Shown piece after piece: positions 1 through 6,014 of a stretch of 11,370 nucleotides of DNA. Origin of the DNA: Planctomycetota bacterium. Lineage in GTDB: Bacteria > Planctomycetota > PUPC01 > JACPCR01. The DNA lies in assembly GCA_030740295.1 (NCBI GenBank), contig JASLXP010000775.1, forward strand, positions 1 through 11,370, given 5' to 3'. The translations under genes were made by a program, and so were the position numbers. The notes beneath the pieces were generated by a model. The model was given only the letters and a program-made list of their open reading frames with translations, ran no database searches and was not told the DNA's origin. How positions within the stretch are numbered: the first letter of the stretch is position 1; every line of letters starts with the position of its first letter.

Positions 1-1335
1 GCTTCCGAGAATCTCGGTTTGGGTACGGATGCTCAGACTCCCGCCTTCCTCCATTGCATGGCAGGCATTCATGATCAGATTAAAGAAGACCTCCTGGATG
101 CGGCCCCGATCCACGAAGACCTTCAAATCTGGCTCTGAAAACTGACGTTCTACTTCTATCAGCTTAAATTTGGAGAGATAGTATTCAGCGAACACCAGAA
201 GGTTACTGATGAGCTCGTTCAGGCCTTCGACTTTCTTCTCAGGAGGCTTCTGCCTGTAAAAATCGAGAACCCTTGTGACAATCTGAGAGATCTGCGAAGA
301 AGCTTCCATAATGGCTTCCCCAAACATCGGGGCCTCTTCCTGGACCTCGGCGCTCCTGAGCAACTGCGCATACGCAGAGATGACTGTGAGAGGATTCTTG
401 ATGTCATGGACCACAGCCGCTGCCAACTGACCCAGGGCAGACATTTTCTGGGTCGACATCAATGCTGCCTGCATCTCTTTGATCGTTTCAGTGCGCTCCT
501 GCAGTTCAGACAGTGAGTTCTGCAGGTCACGAACAAGCCGAACGTTCTGAATTACCGTGGCTGCACAGGTGGCGATAGTCTGGAACAGCTTCAGGTCGTC
601 CGTCAGGAAAGGCTCTTCCGGGTTCTTGCGCGCCAGCAGCATGAATCCGAAAGTGTTCTCCTTAACTCGCAGGGGAGTCCATACCAATGGAAAACTTACG
701 AGTGGCGATCCCTCCAGCCCCTCATGACCCTTTGGCAGATTCAAGGGGTCATCACAGAGGAAGGCCTCCCCAACCATTGAGAACAAGTGCATGGCTGCAT
801 CTTGATAGGTTTCGCTCTTGCCGGGCCCGCCATCTTCCTGGCCGGCGTGTGCGAAGACAGTCCACGATTCCGGCTCTTTGGCCTTCAAGACCAGCGACGC
901 GGTATCCGCGGGAATACCTTCGAGCGTCTGTTCCAGGCAAATGTCGCAGATGGCATTGATATCAAGAATATCGCCGAGGCGGGTGTTGAGATCGTATACG
1001 ACATTCAGAGTGCGGTACGAATGAACGATCTCGGCGGACAGCTCATCGATCTCGTAATCCGTCTTGACCGCCGCCTGGATCTGGTCTTCAAGCAGGCGAA
1101 GTCCGTTCAATTGCTTCTCCTTCGGCTCTGCTGATCTTGCTGTAACGAGGATGCCTGCGTATTCACCATTGAGGCGCAGGCCTCGCCGTATCGGTTCGCT
1201 TTCGAGGACATCGGCCTGCCCCATGCAGAAGCCTCCATCCGTATCCAGGATACAGACGGGCGATCCAAATATGTCCTCGAACCGATCGAGAATCTCCTTA
1301 AGCCGCGCTTTAGAAACGTAACGGGTCGCATCCAT
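1..1335 (-). CDS. GAF-domain sensor histidine kinase, C-terminus cut by window edge
   Basis: My translation from the ATG at 1335 is open for 445 codons to the window edge. Residues 1-95 form a small N-terminal domain that resembles the start of the upstream HD-GYP protein. Residues 96-120 are a connector helix containing LNVVYDLN. A GAF-type sensor domain covers about 121-268 and a coiled coil about 269-297. The dimerisation/phosphoacceptor helix has the motif HDIKNPL with the phosphorylated His at residue 310. The N box (FFNLIMNACHAM, Asn423) is present. The ATP-lid glycine boxes would lie beyond position 1. There are no membrane segments, so the kinase is probably cytoplasmic. The sequence MSALGQLAAAVVHDIKNPL is typical of NtrB-like kinases. 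The start lies 7 nt after the stop of the HD-GYP gene, with no good Shine-Dalgarno, which suggests coupled translation as the last visible gene of the operon. Its likely partner is the receiver protein two genes upstream (inference). The bound ligand is unknown. Confidence 0.9.
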   Translation of the reverse strand, partial: MDATRYVSKARLKEILDRFEDIFGSPVCILDTDGGFCMGQADVLESEPIRRGLRLNGEYAGILVTARSAEPKEKQLNGLRLLEDQIQAAVKTDYEIDELSAEIVHSYRTLNVVYDLNTRLGDILDINAICDICLEQTLEGIPADTASLVLKAKEPESWTVFAHAGQEDGGPGKSETYQDAAMHLFSMVGEAFLCDDPLNLPKGHEGLEGSPLVSFPLVWTPLRVKENTFGFMLLARKNPEEPFLTDDLKLFQTIATCAATVIQNVRLVRDLQNSLSELQERTETIKEMQAALMSTQKMSALGQLAAAVVHDIKNPLTVISAYAQLLRSAEVQEEAPMFGEAIMEASSQISQIVTRVLDFYRQKPPEKKVEGLNELISNLLVFAEYYLSKFKLIEVERQFSEPDLKVFVDRGRIQEVFFNLIMNACHAMEEGGSLSIRTQTEILGS

Positions 1336-1342
1336 TCAGGTG

Positions 1343-2749
1343 TTACTCGCAGAATTCCTGATACCGGGGAGTCTTCAGAAACGCGTGCACCAATTCACCG
1401 TTGAACTGTGTCCCAATCCCTTCGAGCAGCCGTTCCGTGGCTACCTCCGGTGAAAGTGCATTCCGATAAGGCCGGTCACTTGTCATGGCATCGAATGAAT
1501 CCGCGACTGAAACAATCTGTGCTTCGAGGGGGATTTCATCCCCCTTCAGACCGAGCGGATATCCTGTGCCGTCCTGTCGCTCATGGTGGCCCTGAATCCA
1601 GGGAATCAGCGGCTCGAGTTGCTTGATGCCACTGAGAATCTTGGGGCCGATTAAAGTGTGAGTGCTCATAATCTCGAATTCATCATCTGTCAGCCTTCCT
1701 TCTTTCAGAAGGACGTCATCCGGGATCCCAATCTTTCCCAGATCGTGCATCATTGCGGCGATTTTGAGCATCTCGATGCGTTCCGGATCGAAATTCATTT
1801 CCCGGGCAATCTCTATCGAATACTCGGTCACCCGCTCGATGTGGCCCTGCGTGTACTCATCCCTGGATTCAATCGCATTGCTCAGGGCACTCAATGCGTT
1901 CAGGAACATCTGCCGGACATCTTGAAACAGCCGATAGTTGGAGAGCTGGCTTGCGGTGTGCGCAGCGATGGTCTTTATCAGTTTAGCTTCCGTTGAGCTG
2001 AAGAAATCGGTGACCTTTTTGCCGCTGAAACAGACGGCGCCGATCGGTTTTCCATCCGCCTCGAGACGGACACCGAGCAGCGGCAGTTCGAGTCCATCGG
2101 CATCCAGGCTGACGCCCTCAGGTAAATCTTGCTCAGAGGCTGCATTGATGGCATTTCCGGTCTCGAAGCAAAAGGCCCACGGAGTTCCCTCCCACTCATC
2201 AAGCCTGAGGGTTCTCCGCTCAACGTCCCCACCACCCCAACTGAGGAACACGACACTCTCATCATCCTCCTCCTCCTGAAGAATCATGTAGGCGCGGTGG
2301 GCACCAAACAGCCCGGCGGTCGATTGCAGGACTGAGGCCCCATTGCCAACGGAGTCAAATCTCGTGAGCGAGGGCAGATTATGGATGATGTCGAAAACGC
2401 AGTTCAGCTCTTCATAGTTTTCGGCAATGTGCTGCGCCATCGTGTCAACATCGTGCCACGCGGTGACTCTGGAGGTGATGTCTTCACTCAGCCAATCAAG
2501 GGCCTGGCCCAGCTCATTTCCGTTGGCGCCCTCGAGAGATGCAAAGTAGAGGCCCTTGTAAGACAGGCCGATAGTTTCTTCCTCATCAAAAAACTGCTCC
2601 GTCGAGGCAGCAATGGTCTGGCCATCTGCTGAGAGCAGCCTGATCGATGAGCCGGAAACCTTGGCCGCGCGGCACACCAACTGGTTCAGACTATCGGCTG
2701 AGAGTATGTGGGTAATGTCCAAAGCGTTCGCGCGAAATGGAAGGCTCAC
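1343..2749 (-). CDS. GAF plus HD-GYP domain cyclic-di-GMP phosphodiesterase
   Basis: This 468-residue soluble protein probably hydrolyses cyclic di-GMP. Residues 1-100 are a small sensory domain and 101-125 a connector helix (NYEELNCVFDII). A GAF-like domain covers about 126-272. The HD-GYP domain fills about 281-460. Every hallmark is present: His303, the HD pair in MMHDLGKIGIPD (His335, Asp336), His364, HHERQDGTGYP (388-398) and VADSFDAMTSDRPYR (415-429). An active metal-dependent phosphodiesterase is therefore expected from established family knowledge. It has no receiver domain of its own. Instead a stand-alone receiver is encoded immediately upstream. The GTG start at 2749 overlaps the stop of that gene in the sequence GTGA, which points to coupled translation and to a role as output of the same pathway. 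Stop is TAA. Whether the signal reaches it through the receiver or through its own GAF domain cannot be seen here. Confidence 0.93.
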   Translation of the reverse strand: MSLPFRANALDITHILSADSLNQLVCRAAKVSGSSIRLLSADGQTIAASTEQFFDEEETIGLSYKGLYFASLEGANGNELGQALDWLSEDITSRVTAWHDVDTMAQHIAENYEELNCVFDIIHNLPSLTRFDSVGNGASVLQSTAGLFGAHRAYMILQEEEDDESVVFLSWGGGDVERRTLRLDEWEGTPWAFCFETGNAINAASEQDLPEGVSLDADGLELPLLGVRLEADGKPIGAVCFSGKKVTDFFSSTEAKLIKTIAAHTASQLSNYRLFQDVRQMFLNALSALSNAIESRDEYTQGHIERVTEYSIEIAREMNFDPERIEMLKIAAMMHDLGKIGIPDDVLLKEGRLTDDEFEIMSTHTLIGPKILSGIKQLEPLIPWIQGHHERQDGTGYPLGLKGDEIPLEAQIVSVADSFDAMTSDRPYRNALSPEVATERLLEGIGTQFNGELVHAFLKTPRYQEFCE

Positions 2750-3129
2750 GATGATGCCAGTATATCAGCGATCTCCTGCACTTTGGCAATGACCTTGCTC
2801 GGGCTGAATGGTTTGGTCATGTATTCGTCAACGCCGGATTCCATGATCTTGTTCTTGTCAGTCTCCTGCCCGCGGGCGGTCAGAATGATAGCGTACGTGC
2901 CTTCCAGTTCCGGGTCCTGTTTGATGGCCTGGCATACCTCGTCGCCGTTCATGGGCGGCATCTGCAGATCGAGGAAGCAGAGCTGCGGCTTGTGCTCACG
3001 CGCCTTGGCGAGAGCATCTTCGCCAAACTCGGCGAGGACGATTTCGTAGCCTTCTTTCTTAAGGACGAATTCGAGCGAACGCCGAATGTGAACTTCATCA
3101 TCAGCGATGAGAATCTTCTGAAGACTCAA
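2746..3129 (-). CDS. Single-domain response regulator (CheY-like receiver)
   Basis: This 127-residue protein is a complete receiver domain with no output domain. The acidic pocket is Asp10/Asp11/Glu12 and the phosphoacceptor is Asp54 in CFLDLQMPPMNG. The switch Thr84 lies in IILTARG, and the conserved Lys106 in YMTKPF. It should accept phosphate from one or both kinases encoded around it and then act by protein contact or in a relay. The adjacent HD-GYP phosphodiesterase is the obvious candidate target (inference from the 4-nt overlap). The start codon is TTG at 3129, chosen because it gives the standard receiver N-terminus (KILIADDE) and sits 6 nt after a good AAGGGAG ribosome-binding site. 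The gene follows the CHASE2-like kinase by 39 nt. Confidence 0.95.
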   Translation of the reverse strand: MSLQKILIADDEVHIRRSLEFVLKKEGYEIVLAEFGEDALAKAREHKPQLCFLDLQMPPMNGDEVCQAIKQDPELEGTYAIILTARGQETDKNKIMESGVDEYMTKPFSPSKVIAKVQEIADILASS

Positions 3130-3135
3130 AACTCT

Positions 3136-3142
3136 CTCCCTT
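3136..3142 (-). promoter_or_regulatory. Ribosome-binding site for the TTG-started receiver gene
   Basis: On the minus strand AAGGGAG lies 6 nt before TTG at 3129. It is the strongest Shine-Dalgarno inside the signalling operon and supports the TTG start. The two genes downstream lack comparable sites and seem to rely on coupling. Confidence 0.6.
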
Positions 3143-3168
3143 CTAATCTTTTCCCGCCATCGAGCATT

Positions 3169-5004
3169 CTAACTCGCAGGCCGCGCCTCGGCCAAAGCCG
3201 CTGCCTCATGTACTTCGTCCTCTTCCTGGAATAGAGAACATCCTTCACAGAATAGCGTGAAGTGAAACTGGCTTCCTTTGCCTACCTCACTTTCGACCCA
3301 GATTCTACCCTCATGTTTTTCTACAAACTCCTGGCAGAGCGGCAACCCCAGCCCGGTCCCTTTTCGTTGAGTCGCCTTGACCGATTCGTCATCTGTCTCC
3401 ACCTGCCCAAACTTCTTGAAGATGGTTTCTCTGGCTTCTTCAGGTATTCCCGGCCCGGTATCCGCCACAGTAATCTTCGCCATCGGCTCTCCCGGATGCG
3501 TCTCGGATTCAATGGCGCTCACGATGACCCGGACCTCTCCTTCTTCCGGCGTGAACTTTAACGCGTTGCTCAAGAGATTCGCCAGTACTTGCGCTATCCG
3601 ATCACCATCGCACATGATGTTCGGGAGCTCATCTTCAATCTGCGTCTCAAGCTTGATGCTCTTTGGATCCGCATGGCCGCGGAACACAGCCATCGCGTGA
3701 TCGATCAGTTTCGAAATATCCGTTGCCTCGATGTCGAGCTGGAAGCTGCCGGATTCGATGCGCGACAGATCGAGAAAGTTGTCAATGAGTCCGTTCAGTC
3801 GGACCGATTCGTCATTGATGATGGTTAGAAACTCTTCGTAAGTTTCAGGTGGCTCGTCTTTGTAGGTGAGCATGATCTCCGCGTAGGAGCGAATCGATGT
3901 CAGCGGCGTTCGGAGGTCGTGGGCCACCATGTTCATGAAGTCAGACTTCTGCCGGTCGATCTCACTCAGGCGATCGTTGGCCATCTGGAGATCGAGTGTG
4001 CGCAGGTGGACACGGTCTTCGAGGGTGCGGTTGTACTGCGCAATGACAATACGATCCGACCACTCACGAGCGAGAGCGCGTAAGAACCGCAGATCTCCCT
4101 CCTGGTAGCGTGCATCACCGCGAAAACGCTCACGAAGCTTGCCGCCAATGACCACGGTTCCAATCACTTCCGGGCCATCCCGCATCGGCACGGCCATGGC
4201 AGAGGGACAGATCGCCACCTCACAGTCCGGAAACTCCGCCGACACGTGTGTGAGGAGCTCGCCCCGTCCGGATTCAAACACTCGCTTTGATAATGCCAGC
4301 TCGACTTCCTGGATCTCCTTCGCGTCCCATTCCCCGAACTGCCCGATGATTTCTTCGTCCCCCTCGAGGCCCTGAATCTTCTGCCTCACAACACACCAGT
4401 CAGCCTTGAGCTCCTGCCCCATCGCTGTCTGGGCAATCTGCCGATCCACGTGGCGGACATCGATGCCTTCGCTCTGCTCATACTGATCTTCTGCCTGGAG
4501 GACTTCGATTTCACGCTCTCTTTGCGAGACAAGCCGGTCGGCGAGTCGTGTCCGCAAAAAGAAGATTCCCACCAGGTTGACACATATCGTCAGAGAAAAA
4601 CAAGCCATCGGAAGCAGGGCAGGTGCGGACAACTGGCCCATGGCGAACAACGCGCAGCCATACCAATATCCCCCGAGCACAGCCAGCCCAAAAAGCATGG
4701 AAGTGATAGCCCCTGATTGAGATGCCAGATAGCACACCAGGATAGACCCGGTGATGCTGACCAGCAGAAACCAGGAACTCTCCTGCACAGGACGAAAGTA
4801 ATCGTCCGTCAGTGCACTCATTGCGCCCGAAACATGAAAGAACAGACCAAACCAGACGTCGTACGGAGAAGACCACTGATCCGCGTAGGCCTCGCCTTGC
4901 GCCGTTTGGCCGATAAGCACGAGCGTGTCATGGAAGTACGCGTCGAATTCTCTGTTGCCATCCCTGTCCTGCAGCATCTCGTAGATTTTGGACAGTGGGA
5001 TCAC
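3169..5004 (-). CDS. CHASE2-like membrane sensor histidine kinase, main (C-terminal) part
   Basis: This frame gives 611 residues from a GTG at 5004, but it is most likely the distal part of a 760-residue kinase split by a frameshift. Residues 1-75 match the C-terminal half of a CHASE2 domain, including TLVLIGQTAQGE and FHVSGAMSALTDDYF. Three membrane helices follow at about 77-95, 99-121 and 127-151, the usual CHASE2 arrangement. Then come a coiled coil (about 152-180), a GAF-like domain (about 185-322) and a second coiled coil. The histidine kinase core has AHDLRTPLTSIRSYAE (phosphorylated His362), N box LLSNALKF (Asn480), DTGPG (515-519) and GTGLGL (549-554). A 25-residue acidic tail ends the protein. 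The catalytic core is intact, so it should autophosphorylate and pass phosphate to the receiver encoded 39 nt downstream. The GTG overlaps the stop of the upstream fragment (GTGA). The same frame stays open before the GTG with plausible domain sequence, which argues against 5004 being the true start. Confidence 0.9.
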   Translation of the reverse strand: MIPLSKIYEMLQDRDGNREFDAYFHDTLVLIGQTAQGEAYADQWSSPYDVWFGLFFHVSGAMSALTDDYFRPVQESSWFLLVSITGSILVCYLASQSGAITSMLFGLAVLGGYWYGCALFAMGQLSAPALLPMACFSLTICVNLVGIFFLRTRLADRLVSQREREIEVLQAEDQYEQSEGIDVRHVDRQIAQTAMGQELKADWCVVRQKIQGLEGDEEIIGQFGEWDAKEIQEVELALSKRVFESGRGELLTHVSAEFPDCEVAICPSAMAVPMRDGPEVIGTVVIGGKLRERFRGDARYQEGDLRFLRALAREWSDRIVIAQYNRTLEDRVHLRTLDLQMANDRLSEIDRQKSDFMNMVAHDLRTPLTSIRSYAEIMLTYKDEPPETYEEFLTIINDESVRLNGLIDNFLDLSRIESGSFQLDIEATDISKLIDHAMAVFRGHADPKSIKLETQIEDELPNIMCDGDRIAQVLANLLSNALKFTPEEGEVRVIVSAIESETHPGEPMAKITVADTGPGIPEEARETIFKKFGQVETDDESVKATQRKGTGLGLPLCQEFVEKHEGRIWVESEVGKGSQFHFTLFCEGCSLFQEEDEVHEAAALAEARPAS

Positions 5005-5450
5005 TGGCGGTTTCGCCAGTCGTGGATAGTAGCGACCTTTCTGATCCAGAAGGCCTTTCTCCTGTACCGGTCCATTTTATCTGCCACCAGATCATCGATA
5101 CCAATCACCCGAATATTCTTGTGGACAACTTGCTCCACCGGCACTCTCCGCAGATTCTGTGGAGTTGAATCCAACTTCACCGCTTCTCGATAATTCTTCA
5201 GAAACACCCGCTCCTGATCGGTGACATACCGGAGCTCGACCCGGCCGTTCTCATCTTTGACTTCATAGGGCTTCAGCACCACCCTCGCCGTCTGTCCGCG
5301 CTTCCAATAGAGGGTATCGAGTGCCAGCCGCTCCAGCGGCCCCAACGCCCCCACATACTGAGCCAATGCCACCGCACACCCAACCACCAACCCCAGCGAC
5401 ACGCCATAAAATGCTCGCCGGCGTTTCTGAAATGAAGAAGGCTGACTCAT
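5001..5450 (-). CDS. N-terminal part of the CHASE2-like sensor kinase, separated by a frameshift
   Basis: This 149-residue frame starts at ATG 5450. It has a basic N-terminus (QKRRR), one membrane helix at about 14-34, and then LERLALDTLYWKRGQ and KNIRVIGIDD, as expected at the beginning of a CHASE2 extracytoplasmic sensor domain. After Lys125 the sequence becomes arginine-rich and unlike the family. In the neighbouring frame the same DNA reads NGPVQEKG and then GLLDQKGRYYPRLAKPP, running directly into the downstream kinase. I therefore read residues 126-149 as out-of-frame translation and this entry as the first part of one kinase gene spanning 3169-5450. No clear Shine-Dalgarno precedes the ATG, but a TATAAT box lies about 75 nt upstream. 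If the two frames are genuinely separate, this would be a one-helix membrane protein with half a sensor domain, which seems unlikely. Confidence 0.75.
   Translation of the reverse strand: MSQPSSFQKRRRAFYGVSLGLVVGCAVALAQYVGALGPLERLALDTLYWKRGQTARVVLKPYEVKDENGRVELRYVTDQERVFLKNYREAVKLDSTPQNLRRVPVEQVVHKNIRVIGIDDLVADKMDRYRRKAFWIRKVATIHDWRNRQ
5075..5078 (-). other. Probable frameshift site in the CHASE2-like kinase gene
   Basis: The minus strand reads GAT AAAA TGG here. One extra A would give GAT AAA AAT GGA and join the two frames into a single 760-residue protein with no internal stop. The downstream frame has a TAA overlapping this same A run, so the shift must lie at or after it. This makes the A run the most economical place. 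It could be an assembly error or a real mutation. Confidence 0.65.
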
Positions 5451-5524
5451 GCAAAAACGTGTGTGGCGCAGATTTGAATTCTGCGATGGCTGGCAACTGA
5501 AAACGCTCTACAGCAAAACAGTCG

Positions 5525-5530
5525 ATTATA
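5525..5530 (-). promoter_or_regulatory. Candidate -10 box (TATAAT) for the signalling operon
   Basis: The minus strand carries a perfect TATAAT about 75 nt before the kinase ATG at 5450. The -35 region is poor: the best 16-17-nt spacings give TGGATT or CTGGAT. This would leave a leader of roughly 65-70 nt. It is a plausible sigma-70-type promoter judged by its -10 element only. Confidence 0.4.
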
Positions 5531-5550
5531 GGTAGGGCAGGTATCCAATC

Positions 5551-5600
5551 CAGGGAGGGAGGGGCACTCCATCACTCCAACATTCCATCACCCCTCTCCC
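5551..5600. repeat. G-rich run and degenerate 8-bp tandem repeat in the divergent spacer
   Basis: GGGAGGGAGGGG (5553-5564) is followed by three 8-bp units: CACTCCAT (5565-5572), CACTCCAA (5573-5580) and CATTCCAT (5581-5588). A C-rich tract, CCCCTCTCCCC, comes next. The G and C tracts can pair imperfectly around the repeats. The element lies upstream of both divergent promoters. No function is evident. Confidence 0.5.
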
Positions 5601-5623
5601 CTCAGCATCAGACATCCGCCCCC

Positions 5624-5651
5624 TTGACCACCCAATCCGCCTGGCTAAGAT
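5624..5651 (+). promoter_or_regulatory. Candidate promoter for the zinc-ribbon / glycosidase-like gene pair
   Basis: TTGACC (5624-5629) and TAAGAT (5646-5651) are separated by 16 nt and match the sigma-70 consensus at 5/6 and 4/6 bases. Transcription would begin near 5658, about 50 nt before the ATG at 5709. Confidence 0.45.
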
Positions 5652-5708
5652 GCCTGTCGCTGCAGTGAGGTCTCGGGATAGCGCCAACCACAACACTGAG
5701 GAACAACA

Positions 5709-5981
5709 ATGGCCATCAAAGTCTCATGTACTTGCGGCTCCGAATATGATCTCAAAGACGAATTCGCCGGACGAAAAGTCGAGTGCCCGGAGTGCAGTGC
5801 TGTCATTGAGGTTCCCGGTTCAGCTTTATCGGACTTCGGGCATCCGTCGTTCAATCGCGACAAGTTTCTCTTGCCGCAGAAGAAGATCTCGATATCAGAA
5901 AAATACTATGTGTGGGTTAAGCACGACCTCATCGAAACAGCACCAACGATGTCTCAGTGGCAACAGTTGGATCAGAGCTGA
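5709..5981 (+). CDS. Small zinc-ribbon protein, probably truncated
   Basis: This 90-residue protein starts with a zinc ribbon. Cys7 and Cys9 (CTC) and Cys26 and Cys29 (CPEC) can hold one zinc ion. The stretch between them, SEYDLKDEFAGRKVE, is typical of short ribbons found at the start of many proteins in planctomycete-like bacteria. A second block, FNRDKFLLPQKKISISEKYYVW (residues 48-69), resembles the opening of a beta-rich domain that I recall following such ribbons in longer proteins. Here the similarity stops at Trp69 and a 21-residue tail of no recognisable type follows, so the gene looks cut short or rearranged. Neither alternative frame restores the domain. The ATG has a good GAGGAA site 5 nt upstream. 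The next gene starts 33 nt after the stop, in the same reading frame. The function is unknown; the ribbon suggests nucleic-acid or protein binding. Confidence 0.7.
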   Translation: MAIKVSCTCGSEYDLKDEFAGRKVECPECSAVIEVPGSALSDFGHPSFNRDKFLLPQKKISISEKYYVWVKHDLIETAPTMSQWQQLDQS

Positions 5982-6014
5982 TCCGCACACCCTCATCTAT
6001 CAGATGTTCACCTG

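Noticed and set aside
1107..1331. Short minus-strand frame starting at 1331 near the beginning of the second kinase
   Set aside because: It is out of frame with the 445-codon kinase reading that starts at 1335 and carries all the domain motifs.
3169..5004. Treating the kinase as starting at GTG 5004 as an independent coupled gene
   Set aside because: The frame is open for 24 further codons upstream with sequence that continues the sensor domain, and the GTG start would remove half of that domain.
5001..5080. Programmed -1 frameshifting between the two kinase fragments
   Set aside because: No proper slippery heptamer is present. A -1 slip on the AAA codon would place the tRNA on TAA in the new frame. 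A lost base is simpler.
5525..5570. Strong G-quadruplex claim for the divergent spacer
   Set aside because: Only three close G-tracts exist and the fourth is separated by a long loop, so the prediction is weak.
5979..5981. TGA between the two plus-strand genes read as selenocysteine
   Set aside because: No selenoprotein family context and no visible downstream hairpin of the right type. TGA ends asd and the citramalate synthase gene normally.
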